64,000 nucleotides of DNA. Origin: Cheilinus undulatus (Eukaryota; Chordata; Actinopteri; Labriformes; Labridae). Each line of letters starts with the position of its first letter. The stretch's first letter is position 1. The notes beneath the pieces were generated by a model, which saw only the letters and a program-made list of their open reading frames with translations, did no database searches and was not told the origin of the DNA. The stretch lies in contig NC_054873.1 of assembly GCF_018320785.1 (NCBI RefSeq), forward strand, positions 21,294,196 through 21,358,195. The letters run 5' to 3'. Position numbers and translations under genes: made by a program. This document shows positions 1 to 9,712 of this stretch, piece after piece.

Positions 1-880
1 TCTCGTGAAGAGGGGTACAACATCTCAGGGTATCGATTGTGTTTTATTGATTGGACGGAGCTCCCGCTGTCTGGAGTATCACTCACTCCACATGGCGGTT
101 TATGATTATCTTATTGGACGGACAGCAGATTATTACAAGAGGAAATAGCCTGTCAACTCTCTTAGCTAAGACTTGGCTCTGATAGTTTACTCTGTCATAA
201 TCTCTTAGCATGAGGGTAAATTACACTAGCCTGTGGATTCGCTTAATCCATGTCTGCTTGTATTGTCGCCTATATAATCTTTACGTGGGGCAGCAACGTC
301 ATAAATCATCTTACACGTCCTGCTTTACACCGAGTGTCGAGTGTTAAAAGTTTCCGTTTTCCCATGAAAACCGTCTATTGGGGATTATATTGATAGTATA
401 TATTTTGTTATGCACGCTCCTACTTTGTAGCTAATTGCTGCAACAATTTAATTCTTGATGAATAAACTCGTATTTTATGTGGGATTGATGTCGATTGTAA
501 AACCTCGTAATCCTCCCTTTACATTAAATTCAACCTAATGCATTTTTCTATTGTAAAGAGTTTTCAATGAAATTATATTAGTACGTTAAAATCGTAGATA
601 CCTCATATGAAAGTCGTTCATTTTGCTCCTTGGCCACGCGGTGGCGGTGTTGGACCAGTAATGAAGAGGAGCACAGCTCGTCACATTGAGCTACATTCAG
701 AAGCACAAACCCTTATTTTAAAGGCTATTAAAAGCAATATAATTAACCAAGGTGGGCTGATAATTATATCACAACAATTAAATTCCTGAATTAAAAAAAC
801 ACAGGATGAAAAAATCATTTTACTCTACGTGAATTATGTAGGAAGAAGACTGCTAATACTATTACTAAACCGTTTTCAAA
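1..880. other. svip upstream flank, no gene recognised
   Basis: No exon or conserved protein is seen. A TATATAA-like word near 270 and an AATAAA near 461 are spaced like the signals of a long terminal repeat, but no paired repeat, TG/CA termini or primer-binding site could be shown, so it is left unassigned. The 60-aa open frame at 607-789 has no recognisable features. Confidence 0.3.
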
Positions 881-1840
881 GCAATGTCACTGAACGCACG
901 CTGGCAGAGTAGTCAGCCACGAGTGATGGGAATTTCGGCTATTTTTAGTGATACTGGTCATTTAGCTCAGCTCAGCAAGAAGAGCCGGCTCTCTCAGCTC
1001 CCAAACTGCTTTTTATCAGGGTAGTAATTTGGTTTCATTTGGACTGCCAGATTTACTATCATCGTAACCTATGATTGATGTTTGTGCTTGTATCAGAATC
1101 AGATTTAATTGCCAACTATATTTTTTACATACAAGGAATATGACTTGGTATTTGGTGCCAAACAAGTCACAAAGAGAAAGAATTTAAAAAATATTAAGAG
1201 GCTATTAAAAATATATACTATTAAAGGGTTAGACTTAAAGAGATTGTTGTAGGAAAAATAAAGTAGCAAAACAGTAATATAAAATACAATATAAACATTC
1301 ATGTACAAAAGTCTAAAAGGGAGAAAATGTACAGATGTGCAGGTTTAATGGTGAATATCTTCTATGGTGTTTTTCTGAATGAGTATAACACACATAGTGT
1401 GCAGTTATATACAGAAGAAGAAAAAGTCCAGTGAATGTCAATGTGACACAGAGTCTGTATAAACATGCATTATTCTGTCTGCTGGTTCTAGTTCAGTGAG
1501 ATTGTGTGTGTGTGTGGGGGCAGTGTACTGTACATTTTAGACCAATCATGCTTAATTTTTTTATTAGGCCAAATGAAAATATAATTTAATTATTTTTCTA
1601 AATATATTGTTTCCTCGTGTTTCCTGGGCTGTATAAAACACTTGATATGAAGCATTCATATTACACCATCAATGTAGGCTTATGGTAGATTAGTGTGAGG
1701 AAAACAGATCCTCCCCCGCTAAACTGAACGGTTCACAAACGGGAGGCGGATCTAATAGTTCACATAGAAGAGTCGACTCTCTGAACCGACTCCTTCACTA
1801 ACGACACATCACTAACAGCTGCTTGATCCGTGACCAAAAC
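880..1840. repeat. Degenerate interspersed-repeat remnant (GAGCCGGCTC / GAGTCGACTC)
   Basis: Two stretches (about 930-1015 and 1690-1830) carry the palindromic words AGAGCCGGCTCT and GAGTCGACTCTCTGAACCGA together with GAACGGTTCAC. I recognise these as typical of an abundant fish hAT-like repeat. The middle (1020-1680) is AT-rich and unassigned. Boundaries are approximate. Confidence 0.35.
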
Positions 1841-2242
1841 AAACTCAGAGAGGAGATATTTGGACTAGGATAGGTTTCTGCTTTATCAAGTGCACGTTTC
1901 TAAATGCAAATGCGGTGTATCAAGAGGTTTGAGGGAGTATAACATACATTATAGTTGCTTGGAGAGTTTGCTGGTCTCGTTGTTGTGGTTTAAGCTAGCA
2001 GCTAGCCAGAATGCTACCGTCACTGTAGCTAGCAGAAGCCGTTAGCTAACGGAAACGTTATGTTAAACGAGCCGACAGCAGTAGTTTGGAGTAGGAGACA
2101 CTGCTTCTGTTGCCTTAACTATCATCCTAGCAAATTAAACTGGCTTGAATCTCTAGCTAGATATAAAGTTGTCCAGTTTAGCTAAACAGGCTCTGAAGAG
2201 TCACTTTATCCTTTGCTTTCACTGCCTGAAATAACTTTGAGT

Positions 2243-2305
2243 ATGGGGATGTGCTTACCGTGCTTTGGTGGGGCAGCGGACGATGTTGTTGTCACTCCGG
2301 ATCCT
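2243..2305 (+). CDS. svip: svip coding exon 1
   Basis: Encodes residues 1-21 with the MGMCLPCF acylation signal. The ATG at 2243 is chosen because myristoylation requires Met-Gly at the start and the reading frame ends exactly at a GTAAGT donor at 2306. The 5' UTR upstream (about 2000-2242) is rich in GCTAGC-type words; its start is not determined. Confidence 0.93.
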
Positions 2306-5300
2306 GTAAGTTGTAAACTAAACTTACTCCTATATTATATTTTCCATTTTAGCCTTTTATTAAATACTAATTTATGTTAATTATTTAATACTACCTGAGT
2401 GTGGCTCATGACAGAATTTACGAATAGGCCCTTACAAGGGTGTGTTTATGATTCATAGGCGTTGACTGTGTTGAGCCCAAAGTAAACTCAGGCATGTTCA
2501 GTATGCCTCAGGCCCCACAACGTTTACCTTTACTCAATACATTTTTCCTCTGTTGTTGCTAGTTTAAGGTTTACTTTTTTTTTTTTTTTTTTTTTTGTAT
2601 TGTTTTTTTTAGGAGACAAGGAGGCGACAACTAGCTGAGGCCGCTGAGAAGAGACAAAAAGAGGTAAGAAACCTTTTACCGTGCTGTTGTGTCCCCAGAT
2701 ACTGTTTAGAGTGCTGATCAAAACATCCCTCGATTATTTATAATATAAAGTTAAACTTAAGTAATTATTAAGATGCTCAAATAAACCCCACCATTGTGAA
2801 GGTAGGGGTTCTGATGTTATTGTAATGTAGTAGCACTGTATTGTGCTATTTCAGATTGGCATGTTATCAGAATTTTAAACTTCAGTACAGGCTAATTCCA
2901 GTTAACTAAACAAAATCGACATCTGATTGAAACTACAGCAATAAAATAAGAATTTTTGGACACCCATAACTGGATGTGATGCACAATGTCATCAGTATGA
3001 TATCGCTGTCCGCAGATGTGAAAATCCTTGCCAAGATTTACAACCAATATTTTTGCTATAAATATCTGCTTATATCAGGTGTACTGGCTGTACAAATAAA
3101 TACGTTTTTGGAGTTTCAGGCTGAACCAACTAAGCTACTTCAGCTGAAGTGTTTTTCTTCATTCATCTTCATTCCATAACTTTAAAGTGTGTTTTAAGAC
3201 CTAAAATTTGTTAATTTGCTCATCTTCAAACTGTAAATTGTGTGTTAAGGACTGAAGTTTTTAGGTCTGAACTACATTATTAAAATATCATGACGATATC
3301 GGTATTGGATAAAAGATTTTGGAAATATTGGCAACTCAGTTATTGGCAAAAATCCAGTATGTTGTATTTGGTACATTTCAATACTATCGGCCATTAAAAT
3401 AATGTTGACTGTATAATTTAAGAATGTGGTATTGAAAAGTAACAAAGCATTGAACACTTAGACAACATAGGCTATGTTCACACTGCTGGCCTTAACACTC
3501 AATTCTGATCTTTTGCCCTGATCTGATTTGTTTGTTTGGCTGTTTACACTGCGGTCGAATTCCAAAAAATAAGATATATATCTGATTTAATACCATATAT
3601 GGAGTTGGCCTGCATCTGATCAGAAAATTCAGATTCAGTCTGACTTGGGCTGTTCACACTGTCAGAAAAGAATCTGATATGAGTCACATTTGAGCAAAAA
3701 AAAGAAAAGAAAGTAAATCAGGTTCAGGTCACTTAACTGCAGTGTGAACATGGCCTTAGTGTTATTATCATGTTGCATAGAGATGATTGACATGCATTAG
3801 TTTTCCCTAGAAATCTGTCCTATTGTCTTCTAATAAACACATACACCTTAACAAGGTAGATGCACTTGACAGTGTGGTGAGTAATTTTTTATTGTACAGA
3901 AATTCCACTTGAAAACCCGTAAGAAGCATGCTAAAGTAGTTTCAAGGTAAGTACACGTGGGCCGGAAGGACACTTCTCCTCTTTTGGATTTGCTGATGTC
4001 CCCTACACCACATCTTTCTATCCCACATCACTGTTTACATCCTTAAGTCCCCCAACACCCTGACAATTCACACCCTACTACTCCAGATGAGAGCTTTAAG
4101 TCCTAACCCCCAGTTTTAGCTGCTTCATGCTTTATCTGAACTGCCAAGTGTGGGAGTTGAATGCCCTTTCCCAGTCATAATTGAATACACCTTTCTGCTT
4201 TTGAAAATGTTCTGGTAAATAATTGATTGTATGCTTTTGGGTAACATGCATGTGTTTTTGATGACTTGGAAAATTTTTAACCTTTAATATTTTTTTTTAG
4301 ATAAAGTGGGCACCTCTTAGTGCTTGATCATGTTCCTCTCTTTTCCAGACAACATACAGAGGTGTCAAAAATCCAGAAGCAGTTGAAAGGAAAAGGAAAA
4401 AACAGGAAGAAATTGAGAAACAGGCGATGACCACCTCTGTGTCTGGTGGTGGTGGTTTGAAGGTCAGTTTGAGATTCTGTTAAAAGCATACAAAGTAATT
4501 GTAGCGTTATTTTCTTGAAAATGATTTTAAAACATCAGTCTCCTACTTGATACACCGAGCACCAAGCCTTGACATTAAAAAATCGAGATATTTTCAGTAC
4601 TATTAGAAACGTTTTATTATTCATTACAGTAAACACGATGTGCTGCATATCTCCAACATGTTTTTCTAACTCTTGTGCAACTCTTTCAAAACTAAAGCCC
4701 TCTCAGTTTTGCTCGCTGTGATTAATCAGAACTCATCATAAGTGTCACGCTGTTGATGTTTTCTGTCATCACACGATCGATTTCTTGATGTCTGAAGCAA
4801 TAGTGGTGGGTTGCAGCCATGATAGTACATCTATGTTGGCCGCACAGCTAACCTCACTGTGATGGCTTTTGCTTTGTAGAAAGAAAGAAGGTGATTTCTA
4901 TAAAAGTTTTTGTTTGTTTTGTTTTTAAGTGACAGCCTAGGTATGGTACCCCAGCCAACCAATGCTAATATCCCTGGACCCTGTTTATCACACAGCTCTC
5001 AGGTTCATAACCGGGATCCTTATAATACTTATCACTGTAATCTGTATAACAAAGTTGGTTGGACATCTCTGGCACAAAGGTGTGAAAAACACCTGTATGT
5101 TTTTATCTATAAATACCTGACTGGATGTACTGTACACTATCTTACATAACATCTGTGCTGAACCGGACCAACGGACATAACCAAGGCCACTCTACTTACT
5201 GTCCAATTTTACAAGTCTTAGTCTGTTTTGGGTAAATCTGTGTTCAGCTTTTTTTGCTCCTAAATGTTGAACAATTTACAACAAAGTTTTCTCTCAGAAA

Positions 5301-5736
5301 ATTTAAGATGATGATCTTAAATCATTTCACTACTGTGTGTTTTTTATTGAGTATCATACCATTTTCTTGTTTTGATTTGAATACTTTCATTGATAACCAC
5401 TCAACTTCACAAATTAAATTTAAAATGTTTAAAGAAAATCCATGGGAGTTTTTGAAAGTTTTTCCCAGTAACTGTGATGCATCCTTAATTAATCTGTTTT
5501 AAAAAGCAATAAAAGAGGACTAGTGATGATGGCTGACATATAAGGTTTCCTTGACAAGCATTGTTAAGATGATGTTTAAAATTATGATCTTTTACCTTTT
5601 AACACACCAAGAGATAACACTGACATGTTTATATTCTTATGACAGGCATCATTGTGACTATTAAGATTGATTATACACCCATATTCATCAGTATTATACT
5701 CTTTTTATCTCTCTTCTCCAGTGGCAGGTGGGCTGA
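2243..5736 (+). CDS. svip: Small VCP/p97-interacting protein (4 coding exons, 80 aa)
   Basis: SVIP is a small membrane-anchored protein that binds the p97/VCP ATPase and inhibits ER-associated degradation; it also acts on lysosomes and lipoprotein export. Coding exons 2243-2305, 2613-2663, 4349-4462 and 5722-5736 join in frame (21+17+38+4 codons), all with GT-AG introns in phase 0. The product begins MGMCLPCF: Gly2 is a myristoylation signal and Cys4/Cys7 are candidate palmitoylation sites, as in mammals. The VCP-interacting motif RX5AAX2R is intact at residues 25-35 (Arg25, Ala31, Ala32, Arg35), in the segment RRQLAEAAEKRQKE. A basic, charged helix follows (VERKRKKQEEIEKQ), then a Gly-rich stretch and the end LKWQVG, close to the human end LRWTVS. 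Human SVIP is 77 aa, so the length fits. It is convergent with gas2, as in mammals. Identity is by remembered family sequence, but exon structure and motifs agree well. Confidence 0.95.
2613..2663 (+). CDS. svip: svip coding exon 2 (VCP-interacting motif)
   Basis: A 51-nt exon of 17 codons, ETRRRQLAEAAEKRQKE, holding the whole p97-binding motif. It is preceded by a very long T-rich polypyrimidine tract (about 2574-2610) ending in AG, and followed by GTAAGA at 2664. Confidence 0.93.
2664..4348 (+). other. svip: svip intron 2
   Basis: A 1685-bp intron. It holds the MITE-like element at 3469-3757; the rest is AT-rich sequence in which no further exon or repeat is recognised. Confidence 0.7.
3469..3757. 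mobile_element. Short inverted-repeat element (hAT-type MITE) in svip intron 2
   Basis: The left end GGCTATGTTCACACTGC and the right end GCAGTGTGAACATGGCC are inverted copies of one another, 289 bp apart. GTTCACACTG also recurs inside the element. It has no coding capacity. The family is one of the common fish elements with a TTCACACTGC terminus. The target duplication is not clear. Confidence 0.65.
4349..4462 (+). CDS. svip: svip coding exon 3
   Basis: A 114-nt exon of 38 codons starting TTYRGVKNPEAVERKRKK. It has a TTTTCCAG acceptor and a GTCAGT donor. It encodes the basic charged helix and a run of four glycines (GGGG) before the last exon. Confidence 0.92.
4463..5721 (+). other. svip: svip intron 3
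   Basis: A 1259-bp AT-rich intron. Its 79- and 82-aa open frames (4910-5149, 5254-5502) have composition typical of chance ORFs. No repeat family is recognised. Confidence 0.7.
5722..5736 (+). CDS. svip: svip coding exon 4 (four codons plus stop)
   Basis: The final exon contributes only Trp-Gln-Val-Gly and TGA after the acceptor TCTCTTCTCCAG; the rest is 3' UTR. The short end matches the LRWTVS-type C-terminus of mammalian SVIP, which supports this acceptor over readthrough of intron 3. Confidence 0.85.
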   Translation, partial: WQVG

Positions 5737-6800
5737 AAATCTTGATGCCTCAGTGTGAAGTAATGACTCTGAACATGAAGTATTGCTGGAAGATGACCTG
5801 AGAGATTTTTGAACTGCTGTCCATGTTTATTTAAATACCTTGCCTATTTAATGATGTGATTGCAGTTGTCCTGTTTCATGCAGAACAATCTGAAGTGATT
5901 AGACTGTACAGCTAGACTTTCTGAATCTATGCCAAGTTACAAAACCAGTTTGAACCTTCGCACAAGTCAGTAATGACAAAAAAAGGCGCAAACAGTTACA
6001 CATCCTAAAGCATTAGTTATATTTAGTTATTGATTAACTAGCCTTACAAAAACAAAACTAGAAAACCCTACATTTAAAAAGAAGTCCAGGAGTCTCTCCT
6101 GTGATATCATGAAGACAAAGCTTTTCTGAACACTAAAGTTTTCACTACATTTGATGACACAATCTTCAGCCAGTTATGCATACAACACTTTTTCACATGT
6201 AAAACTCTGTTTGTTTCCTAAGTGGGCTTATTGTAGGATTGGATTAGTTCCCATTAATAGGCACCTTGTTAGCTTTTATGATCTCAGCTTGTTGATAACA
6301 CAGACTGGTGCAAATAGGAAACATCTTTATAGACCTTAGGTTTCTGCACTTTGCTCTGGTCTTTGTTGTTGCTGCTTTAGAAGGTCCCTTTTATTTTCCT
6401 ACATAATTTGAGTTTGTTGCAATGAATTCTAATATATGTGAAACACTGACGCAATGCCTGCTTACTTTAAATTAAGTTTTTTAAATTGTTTGTGAGATGC
6501 CATATGATGAATTAAAGCTTAGCTAGACATTTATTTGCACACGGTTTGTTAACATTTAGTGGACAGCACATAAGTTTGCTCTTTTGTAATGGGAGGTGTA
6601 AAGAAAAAAATTATGGAAACAGAAAGATGCTGAAGGAAGAGAATTAGAGTGAGAAGTTTGTACAGCATATGCATTGAAATAGATTTAATGAGTGCATTTC
6701 TTACAGCCTTCACTCGATCCTTAAATGTTCCCGGTGCTTTAAATATTTTGTAAAACAGGAAATTCAGCCAATGTTATTTGCAACAATAAATCACATTTCT
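5737..6800 (+). other. svip: svip 3' UTR with AATAAA at 6785-6790
   Basis: About 1 kb of AT-rich non-coding sequence follows the svip stop. An AATAAA hexamer at 6785-6790 followed by TG/T-rich sequence is the best polyadenylation candidate. No repeat family was recognised in it. The exact cleavage site is an inference. Confidence 0.6.
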
Positions 6801-7566
6801 GCTACTCTTGTGTGGGTTTCATTGACTACAACATCCTCAGAATGTTTCAAGATAAGGTAGGATTGATCTTTCTATCATTTAACAATGTGACTTTTTACAC
6901 ACTGTCGCGGCTAGCCTGTGCAGTGCTCTTGATGATCTTAACATTCCTTTTACTTAAATGGATGAACTCTTCATCAGTGTAAAGAATTTGGCAAACAAAC
7001 ACTCCTGTGTAAGTAAAAAATATATTGAAGAAACCAAGTTTAACAGTTTGACATTTATTGAAAACTTACACCCCAAAACACAAATTGGACTTAAGTAATT
7101 CACAAAGAGTTCTTTGGGTTATACTGCAAAGACACTGTTCTCATAAAACCCACATTTTCAGGAAAAAAAATTACATGCTGATGGTATACAAATTTTATCA
7201 ATTCAAAGAAAACCAGTTACAGGAAGCAGAATATTGACCAAGTCTCAATGATTGCAATCTGTCTGGAGTTCAGATTACAAAAGGTTAAATAATTCAAGAA
7301 CAAATACATCAATCTACTGGTAATTCTTATATAAAGTACATACTGCATGTTGGAGAGGTGATTGTTCAAGCTCTTACAGTGAATTTGTGTAAAAAAACAG
7401 ACACCGTTTGTAAAATTACAAAAAATTATTGTAAAAATGATTGCATTGCATAGAGTAGTTAATAAACATTCCAATATTACTTAATTTACATCTCACAGAA
7501 AAGTTTTCATTTTATGACATTTGGTATTTAAGAGAGATATGGCAGTGATACAAACATACCATAGAG

Positions 7567-8770
7567 TAGTGGTTCTCAACTGATGGGCCAGGACCTAAAA
7601 GTGGGTCATAGATGTGTGCCAGGGATTAAACAAGTGGCAAAATGGTAGTATTGGACTATCACTCTCAAAGTTACAGTGCCTATATAAAATATTCACCCCT
7701 TTGATGTTTTACCCTTTTAATGAATTTATAAATTAATCAGTCAATCTAATTAGGCTTTTTTACCCCAAAAATCACAAAAAGTCTTACATGTCAAAGTGAA
7801 AACCAATTTCTAAACATTAATATCGATTGAATTAAATATACGTAAGGTAAAATAAGTGATTTCATAAATATCTTTGAAACAACTGACCTAATTTAACAGA
7901 GGACCAGCCAACTAGTGCTAGTAGTCCTAACAATTACTGAAATGGTGATCACCTGAGTACAGTGAAAGTATCTCAAGTGACTGTAGTATAAAGACACCGG
8001 TGTCTGGAAAGTCCAGTCACTGGTTAATCAGAATTCCTGGCCACTGTTATCCCATGCAACTCAGACAAAAGGTTATTAAAACATGTAAGTCAGGAGATGA
8101 ATACAAAAAAAAATAATAATAATCCAGGGCACTGAACATCCCCTTACAAGAGAACTACAACTTGATTTATTTTCCAGCAAGACAATGACCCGAAGCATAC
8201 AGAGAAAGCTGCACAGAAAAGGATTAAAGCCAAACAAGGTGAATACTCTGCAGTGGCCGAGTCAAAGCCCAGACCTCAATCCAATAGAGAATTTGTTGAT
8301 AGACTTGAAACGGGTTGTTCATGCCTGATCCCCCTGCAACCTGACAGAACTTTGGCAATTTTGCAACAAAGAATTGAATAAAGTTACAGTTTCCAGATGC
8401 GCAAGCCTGATTGAGATCTATCCACACAGACTCAGTGCTGTGGTTGCAGCCAAACATGCATCTACTAAATACTGACTTGAAGGGGATGACAATTATTTTA
8501 CCTTACATATTCCCATTTAATTGACATAACTTTGTAGAAATGTTTTCACTTTGTCATGAAGAGGTTTTTTCTAATGGTTTTTGTCAGTGAAGCAGCTTAG
8601 TTGTGCACTCTGGCTCAGATCCAAACTGCACCAATTTTGGTTTACAATCAAAATTGTAGTGATTAAAATTATTTTCTTTATCTTTTTATTTTATTTTTGA
8701 AATGTGGGTGTCAATATGTCTATAAGGAGTTCTTTTGGGGTCCTTGGGCTAGATAAGTTGAGAAACATTG
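7567..8770. mobile_element. hAT-like non-autonomous element with nested Tc1-like relic
   Basis: The left terminus TAGTGGTTCTCAACT and the right terminus AGTTGAGAAACATTG are inverted copies of the usual CAGTGGTTCTCAAC hAT end. The 8 bp on each side, CCATAGAG (7559-7566) and CTATAGAG (8771-8778), differ at one base, which fits an 8-bp hAT target duplication. The interior is interrupted by a Tc1-like relic (about 7674-8577). No hAT transposase frame remains. Confidence 0.75.
7674..8577 (+). mobile_element. Degenerate Tc1-like transposon, nested
   Basis: Begins ACAGTGCCTATATAAAATAT with TTCACCCCTTTGATG, the same terminus as the copy at 26123. It retains pieces of the transposase 3' half: CAGCAAGACAATGACCC (the QQDNDP region) and GACCTCAATCCAATAGAGAA (the LNPIEN region). 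The 5' two thirds of the transposase are deleted and the frame is broken. Confidence 0.7.
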
Positions 8771-9499
8771 CTATAGAGTATCTGGATCAACAGATTTGTA
8801 TATAATATCTTTTTGAATATTATTTTTCTAAAATCAATGCAAAAGTTACATTTCAATCTTTAGCAGATGCAAACTAGAGCTACTGGTATCATCAGTATGT
8901 TATAAAGACATGAAGGATAACAGTGTGAGCAAAACAACCAAATAAAAACAATGGGATAAGACATGGCCTGTGAGAAGACTGTCACACTCAAATACACATT
9001 TACCTAGGATGACCAGTTCTTTCAACTTGCAGAACCACCTTTTATATTTTACTCAGAAAAGTTCTTTACTAACACGTCAGAACCAGCCTGATAACGCAGG
9101 CCTGATAGATATGTGTTAAATTACAGAGATGAGTCTAACTACTACAGGTGATACATTGCTAAAAAATACAGTTATTGAGTTTAAAATCAACTCAAGAAAA
9201 TGTACAGATTTACTGTGCAGTTTCATATCATTTCATTGGTATATTTCAAAGCTGTTGGCAGATCTTTAAACTAAAAAAGTACATTTAATTGGCCTGCTAG
9301 TGTGATTCCAGACTTCATCTGCATAGATACATTTGGTAGAATTTTCTCTTTCTCTGCTCTCATAGATGCTCTTTAGTCTGTTGATATAACAAAATAATTT
9401 GTATAAGAACAGAGTTTTGTTTGGTAGCGACATCCATTTGGCAGTAATCAATGGCAAGAAGTCATCCTCTGTCCTTTCATTGTTGGCACTGTGCAGTCT

Positions 9500-9712
9500 C
9501 TACTTTTTGCTGCGGTAGTGGGCAGCTACGACCAGGTAGCTGTCAGGGGTGAGGTCCTTTATATTGGGAGACTTGCTACTGCTGACAGGAGAAGTCTTCC
9601 CCTCTACTCGGGAGATTTGGAGCATGCGGCATGGGTCGTGTTTCAGCAGGTAGCTCTCAAAGGTCTCCCAGCCTCCACCCACACGCACCATTACGTGCTT
9701 GTTGTGCAGCAT
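9500..9712 (-). CDS. gas2: gas2 coding exon 7 (end of GAR domain, C-terminus, stop)
   Basis: A 213-nt coding part encoding [20 protein letters not shown], then [15 protein letters not shown] and a Ser-rich tail ending [12 protein letters not shown] with a TAG stop. Acceptor CTCTCTGCAG at 9713-9714. The protein ends a few residues earlier than the human KAKKEIK end. Confidence 0.95.
   Translation of the reverse strand: MLHNKHVMVRVGGGWETFESYLLKHDPCRMLQISRVEGKTSPVSSSKSPNIKDLTPDSYLVVAAHYRSKK

Larger units (their letters stand above)
7030..9499 (-). other. gas2: gas2 3' UTR region with candidate poly(A) signals
   Basis: Two minus-strand signals are possible: ATTAAA (TTTAAT at 9284-9289), about 210 bp after the stop, and AATAAA (TTTATT at 7054-7059), about 2.45 kb after it. 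If the distal site is used, the 3' UTR contains a complete hAT-like insertion with a nested Tc1-like relic (7567-8770). The distal site would lie about 265 bp from the svip AATAAA on the other strand. Confidence 0.5.
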
